Source of the DNA: Nannocystis sp. RBIL2
Lineage (GTDB): Bacteria; Myxococcota_A; Polyangia; Nannocystales; Nannocystaceae
Reading direction: 5' to 3'
NCBI RefSeq assembly: GCF_026626745.1
Contig: NZ_JAPNJW010000001.1
Coordinates: 1,952,001 to 2,016,000 of the forward strand
Length of the DNA stretch: 64,000 nt
Below are positions 41,765 to 51,308 of the stretch, in pieces. The notes beneath the pieces were generated by a model. The model was not told the DNA's origin and did no database searches. It was given only the letters and a program-made list of their open reading frames with translations. The stretch's first letter is position 1. The number at the start of each line of letters is the position of its first letter. The position numbers and the translations under genes are program-made.

Positions 41765-42787
41765 TCACAGGAACCGCGCGAACTCGGTCGTCCGCGTACA
41801 CGCCTCGCCGGCGACCCAATCGGGCAGGCGCAGCGAGACGAAGCAATCGTCCTTGCCGAGGAAGCGGAAGTCGCCGCGGGGGTCGCCGCGGACCGCGACG
41901 CCCTCGACGACGTCGTCGTCGGCGTTGAACACCGGCGATCCGGAATTGATCTCGTAGGCGTCGAGGTCGGCGTCGAAATAGGCGGACGCCGAGTTCTCGT
42001 GCACCCGCGCCCCGCCGACGTACTTCTCGGGCAGGCCGCAGGGATACCCCAACATGTACAGCCGCGCGCGGTCCGCCACCTTGCCGTGGTGGCGGACCGC
42101 GGCGATCGGCCGCCCGCGGGCGGATCGATCCAGCATGATCAGCCCCCAGTCGGGCCCGTGCGCCGTATATGCGCGGTGGAGGATCCGGCGCGGGAAATAG
42201 ACGTCGCCGGCGTCGATCTCGGTGCACGCACGCTCGGGGCCCAGCATCTGAAAGCCGAACACGAACGCGACCAGCGGCTCGTGATCGGGCCCCCACAGGC
42301 GCGACTCGACCGCGAGATGGCCGGCGGTCGCCAGCACGTCCTCGGTGACCAGAAACCCCGTCCCGACGGCGGCCGTCGGCTGGCGATAGAACCGCACCCA
42401 CGGGCACATCTGCAGGCTCGGGCCGTACACTTGCGTGGCGAGTACGAAGCGCGAGCCCTGGCGCTGCAGCGCCGCCACCGGCACGAACGCGGCCGCCGTG
42501 GCGGCCGCCCGCCTGCGAGCCGCCGAATGCAGGGTATAGATGTCGCGTCGATTGTCACGACCGTAGATCGTCAGCGGTCCGCCGGGGTCGCCGCCCCCGC
42601 GGAATTCGAGCCGCCGCGCGAGCGCCAGCACCTGCGCGTCGTCGGCCCGCGCGAGCGCCTCGCGGGTGAGGGGGTCCGGCGCAGGGAGCCCCTGATCGGC
42701 TTCCGGCCGGCGCGCGCGCTGACGGGCGTCGAGCTCGCGCACGAGCTCCTCATATGAGAATGTCGCGGGATCGGCGATCGCGTTCAT
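41765..42787 (-). CDS. Trypsin-like serine protease
   Basis: The 340-residue protein has a chymotrypsin-fold protease domain in residues ~140-310. The triad is visible: H157 in VGTGFLVTEDVLATAGHL (TAGH for the usual TAAH), an Asp in DWGLIML (D213) and S284 in INSGSPVF (usual GNSGSP). There is no signal peptide; residues 1-130 form an N-terminal extension that could be a regulatory or pro-region. GGGAGGAA-type RBS precedes the ATG (TTCCTCCC on the plus strand, 42792-42799). It follows the ECF sigma gene by 58 bp and is probably co-transcribed with it, so it may be controlled by, or act on, that sigma system. Confidence 0.85.
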   Translation of the reverse strand: MNAIADPATFSYEELVRELDARQRARRPEADQGLPAPDPLTREALARADDAQVLALARRLEFRGGGDPGGPLTIYGRDNRRDIYTLHSAARRRAAATAAAFVPVAALQRQGSRFVLATQVYGPSLQMCPWVRFYRQPTAAVGTGFLVTEDVLATAGHLAVESRLWGPDHEPLVAFVFGFQMLGPERACTEIDAGDVYFPRRILHRAYTAHGPDWGLIMLDRSARGRPIAAVRHHGKVADRARLYMLGYPCGLPEKYVGGARVHENSASAYFDADLDAYEINSGSPVFNADDDVVEGVAVRGDPRGDFRFLGKDDCFVSLRLPDWVAGEACTRTTEFARFL

Positions 42788-42845
42788 CGAGTTCCTCCCG
42801 GGCGCGGCCCGAAGCGCTCATGCGGCGACGTACGATTGGCCAGGA

Positions 42846-43469
42846 TCACGGCGACGGGACGACCTGCTCGCGCAGCGCCTCGGCCCACGCGTCGATATGC
42901 GACAGCGTGGTGGACACGAGGACCGGATCGGTCTCGACCTCGCGGATCGCCTGCTCGAGCTGTCGCTTGGCGGCCCGGATCCGGCCGCGCGCCGTCTCCT
43001 CGGAGACCTGCAGGAAGCGGCCCAGCTCGACGCCGGTGAAACGCTCCCAGTAGTAGAGCTCGAGCACGATCTGCGACGCGAGCGGGATCTTGCGCAGCGC
43101 TCGCAGGAGGACGTTCTCCTCCGCGCGCGCGGCCAACCACGTGCTCGGACCCGGGGCCAGATCGGCGACGCTGAGTGCGTCGATGTCGACCGGCTCGCGG
43201 CCGCGATGGCGGCCGCGAAAGTGTTCGCGCAGCACGTTGCGTGCCGCCGAAAACAGGTATGCGCGGAAGGGAGCGTCGGCGTGAAAGCGTTCGCGGCCGG
43301 CGGCGCAGGCCATGAACGTGCGCTGAACGAGGTCTTCGGCCTCGTCGCCGGTCTTGTTGCGAAAGAAGCGATAGATCGCGGCGAAGTGGCGGCCGAACAG
43401 GACGTTCCCTGCGGCCCGATCGCCGGCGCGCCAGGCCTCGAGGAGTTCGCTATCGCGCGGCGTCGACAC
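42846..43469 (-). CDS. ECF-type RNA polymerase sigma factor
   Basis: The 207-residue protein has region 2 (DRAAGNVLFGRHFAAIYRFFRNKTGDEAEDLVQRTFM) and region 4 (LRKIPLASQIVLELYYWERFTGVELGRFLQVSEETARGRIRAAKRQLE), the standard layout of extracytoplasmic-function sigma factors. Its GTG start is 89 bp from a divergent gene for a small protein. No adjacent classical anti-sigma factor is seen. The protease behind it and the Ser/Thr kinase on the other side are both possible regulators. Its target promoters are not known. Confidence 0.88.
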   Translation of the reverse strand: MSTPRDSELLEAWRAGDRAAGNVLFGRHFAAIYRFFRNKTGDEAEDLVQRTFMACAAGRERFHADAPFRAYLFSAARNVLREHFRGRHRGREPVDIDALSVADLAPGPSTWLAARAEENVLLRALRKIPLASQIVLELYYWERFTGVELGRFLQVSEETARGRIRAAKRQLEQAIREVETDPVLVSTTLSHIDAWAEALREQVVPSP

Positions 43470-43558
43470 GCGGCTGTTCTACCACAGAAGTCCCCGCTCG
43501 CGCCGAATCGAGTGTACGCTGAACTCGCGTCCGGCGTCGCCGCGGGCGCGGAGGACCC

Positions 43559-43948
43559 ATGAGTGATGATTGTCCGACACAGCCCTATTCGTCCGCATCG
43601 GCCACGCTCTACTACAACGCCGAGGGGCTGACGTATACCGGCGCGGGCACCAGCGGCACATACGTGTGCGAGGCCGAGTTCACGTACAATGGCGCGTCCG
43701 TGCAGATCGTCCTTCAGCCGCGCACGCCGGACGTGCTGCCGCTCGACGAATCGTTGGTGACGGTGCGGCGGAGCCCGGGCACCCCGGTCAATGATTGGAA
43801 TCCTTGCGTCGGTTCCACCGTCACGCTCACCTTCCCCGTGCCGGGCAGCCCGACGTCTCAGTCGTACTTCTGGGAGTTCGTCGGCCAGAGCCAGCCGACG
43901 CCGCTCAAGCTCAAGGTCAAGGTCAAGCCGCCACCGCCGCTGCAGTGA
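43559..43948 (+). CDS. Small beta-rich hypothetical protein
   Basis: The 129-residue protein has GGAGG just before its ATG. It is Ser/Thr/Val-rich with alternating patterns typical of a beta-sandwich (TYVCEAEFTYNGASVQIVLQPR, VGSTVTLTFPVPGSP) and a basic, proline-rich tail (LKLKVKVKPPPP). No signal peptide is visible. Its TGA overlaps the next gene's GTG (GTGA), so it is translated together with the Ser/Thr kinase and may be its substrate or ligand. Family not recognised. Confidence 0.65.
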   Translation: MSDDCPTQPYSSASATLYYNAEGLTYTGAGTSGTYVCEAEFTYNGASVQIVLQPRTPDVLPLDESLVTVRRSPGTPVNDWNPCVGSTVTLTFPVPGSPTSQSYFWEFVGQSQPTPLKLKVKVKPPPPLQ

Positions 43949-46707
43949 CCACGCTCGCTCCCGGTCCGCGCTCCTCCCTCATCGGCGACGATCCCCGCGA
44001 CCTCGCAGGCGACCTCGCCGCCGAGGCCGCGCGTCGACGGCTCCAGGCGCAGCTGTTCGGCGTGCCGGAGGACCCGGTATTCCTCGGGCGCTTCCGCGTC
44101 GTCCGCCTCCTCGGTCAGGGCGGCATGGGTCGCGTCTACGCGGCCGAAGACCACCAGCTCGAGCGCCTGGTCGCCGTCAAGGTCATCCGCCCCGACAGCG
44201 CCGCGCGGGCCTCGGGCGAGCGCGACCGGCTGCTGCGAGAGGCCCGCGCGCTCGCCCGACTGTCGCATCCGAACGTGGTCCAGGTCTACGAGGTCGGCGA
44301 ACACGAGCAGGACATCTTCGTCGCCATGGAGCACGTCTCCGGGCTGACCGTCGACCGCTGGCTGGCAGCCGGACCGCGCACGCTCGCCGAGGTGCTCGAC
44401 GTCTTCATCGCCGCCGGGCGCGGGCTGGCCGCGGCCCACCGCGCGAGCATCACCCACCGCGACTTCAAGCCCAACAACGTGATCGTCGGCGACGACGGCC
44501 GCGTCCGGATCCTCGACTTCGGCCTCGCCCGACCGCTCGGCGACGCCGCCGCGACGCACTCGTCGGGGCGCGCCGCCGTGACCAGCTCCGCCGCCGGGAC
44601 GCCGGGGTACATGTCCCCCGAGCAGCGCGCCGGTCGGGCCGACGCGCGCAGCGATCAGTTCTCGTTCTGCGTCGCGCTGGCCGAGGCGATCGATGGCCGC
44701 GCGCCGCCCGGTCCGGCGCCCAAGTGGCTGCAGCGCGCGCTCGGCCGCGGGACGGCCGTCGATCCGGAGCGACGATTCGCGGCGATGGAGCCGCTGCTCG
44801 CCGCCCTCGCCCGCGGCCGCGACGGCCCGCGTCGCCGCCTCCGCATCGCCCTCGCCGGGGCTGCGATCGCCGCAGCGGTCGCCGCCGGCGCGCTCGTCAC
44901 GGCCCCGTCGCCGCCGTGCGCCGGGCTGGGCGCGCCGCTCGTCGCTCTGTGGTCACAGGACCGAAGGGACAGGATCGCGGGCGCGCTGGCCGGCCTGCCC
45001 GGGGCCGACGCGTCGGCCCAGGCGCAGCGGGTGCTCGCCGGCCTCGACGACTGGGCCCGCCGCTGGCACCGCGCGCGCATCGACGCCTGCGAGGCCACGC
45101 GGGTCCGCGGCGAGCAGTCCGAGCAATGGCTCGACCGCAGCGCGGCCTGCCTCGACCGCGGCCTGCAGCGCTTCTCCGAGCTGACCGCGCTGCTCTCCCG
45201 GCCCGATCCGGCCCAGCTCGCCGCCGCGCCGGAGCTGCTGGCCGCGCTGCCCGACCCTGCCGGCTGTCACGACCGCGAGGCGCTGGAACGTGACCCGCAC
45301 GCGGCCGCAGCCGGACCGCGGGTCGCCGACTTGCGACGCGGCCTCGACCTCGCCCATTTCCTGCAGCTCGCGCACCGCGGGCCCGCGGCGCTGGTCCGGG
45401 CGCAACATGTCCTCGAGGACAGCCATACCGCAGGCGAGCCTGCGCTCGCGGCCGAGGCGCGGCTCCGCATCGGCGTGATCCACAGCCGACTGTTCCACGA
45501 CCCCGAGCACGCCGCCGCGGCCCTGCACGACGCCCACGCCCGCGCGGTCGCGGCGGACCGGCACGACCTGGTGTGGGCGATCTGGAACGAGCTCGCGCGC
45601 GTCGAGGCGTTCGATCGCGAGGACCCGGCGCGCGCGCGCCTGTGGCTCACCAACGCCCGCAGCGCCCGCGCCGACGCCGGCCCCGACGCACGCATCGACG
45701 CCGCGTTGCGCGAGACCGAGGCCCTCGTCGCGCTCGCCGAGTCCGACCCGGAGGCGGCCGTCCGGAGCGCCCGCGAGGCCGTCGCGCTGCGCCGTCCCGA
45801 CGACCCCGAGCGCCTGACCTCGCGCATGCTCCTCGGCAACGCGACCGCCGAGGCGGGCCGCCTGGACGAAGCCGCCGCCCTGCTCGGCGCCTGCGTCGAC
45901 GAGGCGCGCGTCGAACGGGGCCGCGACAGCCCGGCGGTGGCGTGGCTCGAGCACAGCCTCGCGCGCGTCCAGCTCGCCCGCGGGGAGCTCGCCGAGGGCA
46001 CCTCGCTACTGCAGCACGCCCGCGGGATCTTGCTCGCCATCGACGGCCCGACCGGTTTTCGCGTCGCCACCATCGACCTCCTCCTCGCCCGCGCCGCCGC
46101 GGCCGCCCGCGACTTCGAGGCCGCGATCGTGTCCGCCGAGGCGGCGCTCGCCGGGCTCGAGGCCGCGTTCGGCCCGGCGTACTCCGATCGGCTCACCGCG
46201 CTCGCGGAGCTGGCCGAGCTCTACCGGCTGACCGAGCGCCACGCCGACGCGCTGCGCGTGAACCGGCGCCTGCTGGCCGTCGCCGACGCCCACGGCCTCG
46301 ACCTCGACCTCCCGGGGCTGCTCGTCAACATCGGCGACTACCTGTGCCTGCTGGGCCGTTGCGGTGAAGCTTTGCCGTACTACGCGCGCCTGGCCGCGAC
46401 GCTCGCCGAGCACCCGCCCGAAGATCCCGGCCTCCTCGCCTATTCGTTGCAGGGCATCGCCCGGGCCCACCTCGCTGCCGGTGCGCCGTCGCAGGCGCTC
46501 CCCTTGCTCGAGGAGGCCCACCGCAAGTTGCGAGCGCACCCTGCCACGTCGCCGGCGATCGCCGCGCAGACCGCTCGCCTGCTCGCGCAGTGTCTGCGAT
46601 CGCTCGGCCGCGAGCCCCGGCGGGTCCGCGCGCTGGAAGCCGAGGCCCGCACGCTCGAGCCGCGACAGGCCGAGCGAGCGGCGTTCGCTCCCGGCAACCC
46701 GGGCTGA
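43945..46707 (+). CDS. Ser/Thr protein kinase with TPR-like sensor region
   Basis: About 920 residues from GTG 43945, chosen because it overlaps the upstream TGA (GTGA) and sits just before the kinase domain. The kinase has GQGGMGRVYAAED, AVKVI, HRDFKPNN (Phe for the usual Leu) and DFGLARP, and should be active. One membrane segment follows near residues 295-325 (IALAGAAIAAAVAAGALV). The rest is a long all-helical TPR-like region (about 400-900) likely outside the cytoplasm, for ligand or peptide sensing. This layout is common among myxobacterial receptor kinases. It ends the sigma/protease/Vap-like neighbourhood. Confidence 0.9.
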   Translation: MTTLAPGPRSSLIGDDPRDLAGDLAAEAARRRLQAQLFGVPEDPVFLGRFRVVRLLGQGGMGRVYAAEDHQLERLVAVKVIRPDSAARASGERDRLLREARALARLSHPNVVQVYEVGEHEQDIFVAMEHVSGLTVDRWLAAGPRTLAEVLDVFIAAGRGLAAAHRASITHRDFKPNNVIVGDDGRVRILDFGLARPLGDAAATHSSGRAAVTSSAAGTPGYMSPEQRAGRADARSDQFSFCVALAEAIDGRAPPGPAPKWLQRALGRGTAVDPERRFAAMEPLLAALARGRDGPRRRLRIALAGAAIAAAVAAGALVTAPSPPCAGLGAPLVALWSQDRRDRIAGALAGLPGADASAQAQRVLAGLDDWARRWHRARIDACEATRVRGEQSEQWLDRSAACLDRGLQRFSELTALLSRPDPAQLAAAPELLAALPDPAGCHDREALERDPHAAAAGPRVADLRRGLDLAHFLQLAHRGPAALVRAQHVLEDSHTAGEPALAAEARLRIGVIHSRLFHDPEHAAAALHDAHARAVAADRHDLVWAIWNELARVEAFDREDPARARLWLTNARSARADAGPDARIDAALRETEALVALAESDPEAAVRSAREAVALRRPDDPERLTSRMLLGNATAEAGRLDEAAALLGACVDEARVERGRDSPAVAWLEHSLARVQLARGELAEGTSLLQHARGILLAIDGPTGFRVATIDLLLARAAAAARDFEAAIVSAEAALAGLEAAFGPAYSDRLTALAELAELYRLTERHADALRVNRRLLAVADAHGLDLDLPGLLVNIGDYLCLLGRCGEALPYYARLAATLAEHPPEDPGLLAYSLQGIARAHLAAGAPSQALPLLEEAHRKLRAHPATSPAIAAQTARLLAQCLRSLGREPRRVRALEAEARTLEPRQAERAAFAPGNPG

Positions 46708-46890
46708 CACGCAGGCCGGCAGCAATCGGATCGCACCAGGGCCCTCGCCGACGCGACATCCCGCGGGTGATGTATTCGCCGGGCCCCGGCCGCTGTCCGC
46801 GCCGCTCCCTGCTGCATTTGCGGCTGCGGGTGCGTCCCGGCGCCGCACCCGGGTCCGCCCCCCGGGCCGCCGTGCTAGCGTTCCCCGCAT

Positions 46891-47211
46891 ATGGCCGGCT
46901 CGCCTTCTTTTTTGAAAAAACACTGTGCCCGCTGCGCGTGCGACGTCGCGGTCGAATATCAAAACTCCGCCGCCGCGCGCCGCTGGTGGCGGCTGTACTT
47001 CCTGATCCCGATATTCTTGCTGCCCGCCTCGCCGTTCCTCGCCTCCGATTATGTCATCTGCCTGCCGCTGATGATGTCGTACATGGTCGGCATGGGCCCG
47101 GTGCTGTCGATCGTCCGCGAGGTGCCGGCCTGCGCCGAGTGTGGCGCGCTGATCCTCGCCGAGGAACAAGGCGGCGCCGCTGCGCGTACACGCGCCCCAT
47201 GCGTGCCCTGA
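46891..47211 (+). CDS. Small zinc-ribbon membrane protein
   Basis: This 106-residue protein has two hydrophobic helices (RLYFLIPIFLLPASPFLA and YVICLPLMMSYMVGMGPVL) flanked by two CxxC pairs, HCARCAC near the N-terminus and PACAECGA near the C-terminus. The pairs could form one zinc ribbon on the cytoplasmic side. The gene overlaps the start of the next lipoprotein gene by 13 nt. No family recognised; confidence comes from the coherent topology. Confidence 0.6.
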   Translation: MAGSPSFLKKHCARCACDVAVEYQNSAAARRWWRLYFLIPIFLLPASPFLASDYVICLPLMMSYMVGMGPVLSIVREVPACAECGALILAEEQGGAAARTRAPCVP

Positions 47212-48071
47212 TCTTCGCCCTGACGCTGGTCGCCTGCAGCGGCGGCCACGACTCGCGCCCCTCGACCGCCCCCGAGCCCTCGCGGGCCCCGATCGCCCTG
47301 ACCTACCTCGGCGTCGCCGGCTGGCAGCTCGACGCCGGCCCGACCACCATCCTGGTCGACCCCTACTTCTCGCGGCCCGACCTCGACGGCCCGGTGGTGC
47401 CCGACCCCGCCGCCATCGCCGCCCACGCTCCCGGGCGCGCCGACGCGATCGTCATCGGTCACTCGCACGTCGACCACGTCCTCGACGCCCCTGCGGTCGC
47501 GGCCGCCACCGGCGCGCAGCTCATCGGCAGCGAGAGCACCGCCCGCCTCGCGCGCGCCAGCGGCCTGCCGGACAGCAAGATCGTCGCCGTCCACGGCCGC
47601 GAGCGGATCGCCGGCGACGGCTGGTCGGTGCAGGTCGTGCCGAGCCTCCACTCGAAGATCGGCGAGCAACACCTCGGCGGCGAGATCGCCGCCGAACCGC
47701 AGCTGCCGATGCGCTTCGCCGACTACGCCGAGGGCGGCACGTTCGCCTATCTCGTCGAGGTCGCCGGCCGCCGCGTCCTGTTCCTCGGCACCGCCAACTT
47801 CATCGAGTCCGAGGTCGCCGGCCTGCGCCCCGACATCGCAGTGATCGCCACCGGCCTGCGCGAGAAGGTCGACGATTACACCTGCCGCCTCATGCGCGCG
47901 CTGGGCCAGCCGCCGCTCGTCTACACCAACCACTTCGACGACTGGCAGGCCCCGCCCGTCGACGAGCCCGCCGACGACGACCTCCAGGCCTTCGTCGCCG
48001 AGGTGAAGCGCTGCGCGCCCGCGACCCGGGTGGTGATCCCGCGCCACTTCGAGCGCATGGAAGTGCCGTGA
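47199..48071 (+). CDS. Metallo-beta-lactamase-fold lipoprotein 1
   Basis: The 290-residue protein has a short signal peptide MRALIFALTLVAC (Cys13) and an MBL fold domain. The metal motif is GHSHVDHVLD near 87-96 (HxHxDH). Further ligands may be in VVPSLHSK and VYTNHFDDW. It resembles the MBL branch near UlaG/YtkL-type hydrolases. The substrate is unknown. It has a paralogue-like relative at 54125 with the same lipoprotein layout, so these may be surface hydrolases with related roles. Its 3' end converges on the aminotransferase gene, with a hairpin repeat between. Confidence 0.8.
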   Translation: MRALIFALTLVACSGGHDSRPSTAPEPSRAPIALTYLGVAGWQLDAGPTTILVDPYFSRPDLDGPVVPDPAAIAAHAPGRADAIVIGHSHVDHVLDAPAVAAATGAQLIGSESTARLARASGLPDSKIVAVHGRERIAGDGWSVQVVPSLHSKIGEQHLGGEIAAEPQLPMRFADYAEGGTFAYLVEVAGRRVLFLGTANFIESEVAGLRPDIAVIATGLREKVDDYTCRLMRALGQPPLVYTNHFDDWQAPPVDEPADDDLQAFVAEVKRCAPATRVVIPRHFERMEVP

Positions 48072-48106
48072 TCACGGCCAATCACGCCGCCCGCGATTCA
48101 TGCCAC

Positions 48107-48134
48107 CTGTCCGAAAGGACATCTCAAAGCCCGC
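48107..48134. terminator. 14-bp-period hairpin repeat, locus 10
   Basis: TGTCC-GAAA-GGACA forms a GNRA-type tetraloop hairpin at 48109-48122; CCTG 48107 and CATC 48121 keep the 14-bp spacing. It lies in a 52-bp convergent gap. Confidence 0.65.
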
Positions 48135-49287
48135 GGGCGAAGCGATCGATCCGCCGCAGCGCCTCGGCCAGCTCGTCTTCGTCCTTGACCGCAGTGAAGC
48201 GCACGTAGCCCGCGGACCGCGGCCCGAACGCGCTCCCGGGCACTGCAGCGACCTGCTCCTCGCGCAGCAGCCGGCGGCAGAACTCGTCCCCGCCGAGCCC
48301 CGTCCCGCGGACGTCGACCCACGCGTAGAAGCCGGCCTCGACCGGCTCGACGCGCAGCCCCGGGACCTCCGCCAGGTCGCGGGTGAAGCCGACCACGCGG
48401 CGCTCCCAGGTCGCCCACATGCCCTTCATCCGCGCCTCCCCGGCGGCCTCCAGCGCCGCGCTCGCCGCGTGCTGCGCGATCGAGCTCGCGCAGGTCGAGA
48501 GGTGCTGCTGCGCCTTCACCATGCGCGCGATCAGGTGCTCCGGCCCGTAGGCGTGGCCGATCCGCCAGCCGCCCATCGCGTGGCTCTTGGTCAAACTCAT
48601 CAGGCCGATCGTCCGCTCGCGCATCCCCGGCAGCGACGCGATCGCGGTGTGCCGGCGCCCGCCCCACGCCACCGATTCGTACACCTCGTCGGCGATCACG
48701 ATGCAATCATGGGCGCGGGCCAACCGCGCCAGCGGCCCCAAGTCCTCGGGCCGGTGGACCACCCCCGCGGGATTGTGCGGACTGCAGACAATGATCGCCC
48801 GCGTCTTCCGCCCGATCGCCGCCGCCAGCGCTTCTTCCTTCATGCACCAGCGCCGCCCCGGATCGACCGCCACCCGCACGGGCGTGCCGCCGAGCAGCGA
48901 GACGGTCGGCGCGTAGCTGACGAAGCACGGATCTTCGACGATCACCTCGGCGCCGCGCTCCAGCACCGCCAGCAGCGCGAGCATCAGGCCCTGCTTGCAG
49001 CCGGCGGTGGCCACCACCTCGGACGCGGGGTTGACCCGCAATCCGTGGACCCGCAGCAGCCGCTCCGCGATCACGTGCAAGTACGACGGCACCCCGCGCG
49101 CCGGCGCCTGATGCGTGTGGCCGGCGAGCATCGCCGCGACTGCCGCCTCGACGATGAACGCCGGCGTCGGCTCCGGGGCGCGCCCGGCCGACAGATCGAT
49201 CACCGGTTCGCCGTCGGCCCGCCGGGCCGCCGCCGCGTCGGCGATCGCCACAGTCGCCGAGGCCTCGACCGCGTCGATCGCCCTCAT
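48124..49287 (-). CDS. PLP-dependent class I/II aminotransferase
   Basis: The 387-residue fold-type I aminotransferase resembles aspartate-type enzymes. It shows GCKQGLMLALLAVL (PLP phosphate region), SPHNPAGVVHRPEDL, IVIADEVYE (Asp to pyridine N) and the Schiff-base lysine in SLTKSHAMGGWRIG near residue 233. It would transfer amino groups between an amino acid and a keto acid in the cytoplasm; the exact substrate is unclear. Its ATG overlaps the stop of the upstream S41 peptidase gene (ATGA), so the two are an operon. Confidence 0.9.
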   Translation of the reverse strand: MRAIDAVEASATVAIADAAAARRADGEPVIDLSAGRAPEPTPAFIVEAAVAAMLAGHTHQAPARGVPSYLHVIAERLLRVHGLRVNPASEVVATAGCKQGLMLALLAVLERGAEVIVEDPCFVSYAPTVSLLGGTPVRVAVDPGRRWCMKEEALAAAIGRKTRAIIVCSPHNPAGVVHRPEDLGPLARLARAHDCIVIADEVYESVAWGGRRHTAIASLPGMRERTIGLMSLTKSHAMGGWRIGHAYGPEHLIARMVKAQQHLSTCASSIAQHAASAALEAAGEARMKGMWATWERRVVGFTRDLAEVPGLRVEPVEAGFYAWVDVRGTGLGGDEFCRRLLREEQVAAVPGSAFGPRSAGYVRFTAVKDEDELAEALRRIDRFARGL

Positions 49288-50930
49288 CGCCGGCCCCGCT
49301 CCTCGCGCCCGTCCAGGTACGCGTACGCGCGCTCGAGCAGCAGCGCGGGGTACTGCGAATAATTGGCGGCGGTCTGCGGCAGGCGCTCGGCGACCTGCGC
49401 CGGGTTGCCCTCGAGGATCTCCCCGTTCGGGCGGATCGTATGACCGATCGACCACATGAATTCGACCAGCGGCCGGTCCGTGCCCGGCATCCTGAGCACC
49501 TCCGACCACTCCCACGTGTTGCTGAAGCCGCCGGTCGGCATGCCGATCGTGTGACCGAGCTCGTTGTCGACGATCGTGGCCGCGAACTGGTCGAGGTGCG
49601 AACCGCCGCCGGGGCCGAAGAAGCACACCAGCGGGCCCGAGAAGTGGACCGGGGCCGGCTTCACCACCCCGTCCGAGTCGGCCGGCAGGTGCGCCAGCTT
49701 GAACGGCACCGCCTCGCTGAAGCTGCGCCCCGCCCTGAGCGCCGGGATCACCGAGCCCTCGAGCCACGCCAGCAGCCGGACCCCGCCGTCGTCGCTCTCG
49801 AACACCCCCGCGTCGCTCGGCCCGCCGGCCACGATCTCCGCCCGCTTCTGGTCGACGAATGGCACCACCACGTCGCTCAGGCGAATGTTGCCGAGCGTGG
49901 TCTTGAACGGCCGGCTCGTCATGCGCTGGATCGCGTACACCCCGAGCGAGCCGCCGCGCGAGCCGGTCGCGTCGACGATCAGCGCGTGCTCGAGCAGCCG
50001 CTCCTTCTCCGCGTACGCCATCAAGCGCTCGACGTCGGCCACCAGGGTGCGCCGAAACCCCAGCCAGCGCAGCAGCACCGCCTTGCGCCCGTTCGTCGGC
50101 CGGAACAACTCGTAGGTCTCGGTCGCGAACTCGAGCGTCATGCCCGGGTACTCGGGCCGCTTCGGCCCCGCCCAGCGCAGCTGCTCGGGCGGCAGCCACG
50201 GCAACGTCACCTCGTAGGTCGAGCCGTCGCCGGCCCGCAGCTCGTAGGTCACCCGCTCGCCGAACCGCTCGGGCGGCAGCTGCCCGCTGCGCACGCCCAG
50301 CTGGGCCGCCACGTGCCACCAGAAGTTCTCGCGCGTCGAATAGGGGTAGTACGGCTCGACGCCCGCCACGTACTCGGCGAGCGGCCGGCCATCGACCGCC
50401 ACCACCGAATCGCCGCGCCGCGGCACTCGCGAGGTTGCGCCGCCGGCGAAGAACGACTCGTCGAGGTCGGCCACGAACAGCGAGTATTCGCGCTGGCCGT
50501 AGTCGACCGCGAAGCGCAGCGGTACCTCGGCCCGCTCGTTCCAGCCCGGCACCACCAGGCCGCCGTCGACCGGCCGGACCTTGAGGTGGCGATCCTTGCG
50601 CGCGTTGCTGATCTTGACCAGCGCGTAGAACAGCGCGACGTCCGTGTTCGCCGCCAGCAGCTCCGGCGCGAACGCCTCCATGCCGACGCGCACGTCGAGC
50701 GCGAGCCGCTGATTCTTGACCGGCGAGAACGCCTCGCGCCGCGCCGTCTTGTCCCAGATCTCCGCGAACAGGCGCGCCCGCTGCTCCGCCGTCCCGAGCG
50801 GCCCCACCGCGGCCGCCGGCTCGTTCGCGGGCGCTGAAGCGGTGGGCGTCACGGTCGCGGTCCTCTCAGGTTTGCACGCCGGCGCGACGAGACCGAGGAC
50901 GACCGCCGCGATTGCGAGGCATCGTGTCAT
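49284..50930 (-). CDS. S41-family-like peptidase lipoprotein
   Basis: The 548-residue protein starts MTRCLAIAAVVLGLVAPAC (Cys19). An N-terminal helical region is followed by a PDZ-like segment (RVPRRGDSVVAVDGRPLAEYV) and a tail-specific-protease-type domain. The candidate catalytic Ser lies in FFGPGGGSHLDQFA, with GMPTGGFSN after it, in the usual S41 order. It is probably an envelope peptidase for C-terminally exposed substrates. It is translationally coupled to the aminotransferase downstream. The catalytic Lys could not be assigned with confidence. Confidence 0.75.
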   Translation of the reverse strand: MTRCLAIAAVVLGLVAPACKPERTATVTPTASAPANEPAAAVGPLGTAEQRARLFAEIWDKTARREAFSPVKNQRLALDVRVGMEAFAPELLAANTDVALFYALVKISNARKDRHLKVRPVDGGLVVPGWNERAEVPLRFAVDYGQREYSLFVADLDESFFAGGATSRVPRRGDSVVAVDGRPLAEYVAGVEPYYPYSTRENFWWHVAAQLGVRSGQLPPERFGERVTYELRAGDGSTYEVTLPWLPPEQLRWAGPKRPEYPGMTLEFATETYELFRPTNGRKAVLLRWLGFRRTLVADVERLMAYAEKERLLEHALIVDATGSRGGSLGVYAIQRMTSRPFKTTLGNIRLSDVVVPFVDQKRAEIVAGGPSDAGVFESDDGGVRLLAWLEGSVIPALRAGRSFSEAVPFKLAHLPADSDGVVKPAPVHFSGPLVCFFGPGGGSHLDQFAATIVDNELGHTIGMPTGGFSNTWEWSEVLRMPGTDRPLVEFMWSIGHTIRPNGEILEGNPAQVAERLPQTAANYSQYPALLLERAYAYLDGREERGRR

Positions 50931-51308
50931 GTCGAGTGCGATGATAGGCGCAGCGAGCGAACGCGCGGCAACCGCCACTTTCTCGCGTCGCCGCAATCGC
51001 GGCGCAATGCCACCACCCGGCGGTCGCGCCGCCGCGCCTCCCTGCGGCGAGCGGCCATAAGGCGAGCCCTGCGCCGCTGTCCGGCGCCCGCTCCGCGCAA
51101 TCATGCGTCCCTGGCCGTCGGGGATCTCCACGCGCGCCGCTCCCTCTTGACGCCGCGCGCCCGCGCTGCTTCGAGTCCGAGACGTCGTCTCGCCGAAGCC
51201 ACCTCGCAATCCGCCGACCACGGGTGGCAGTCGGCCCCGCCTTTTCGCCTGCAGAACCCCCGCGGCCACCCGCTACGAGCCTCCCCCGCGTCGTGATACC
51301 CTGCCGGC
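50931..51308. other. Divergent intergenic region (378 bp)
   Basis: No gene is supported. It should hold the promoters of the S41 peptidase operon and the HutD-like gene. Nothing distinctive was seen. Confidence 0.5.
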
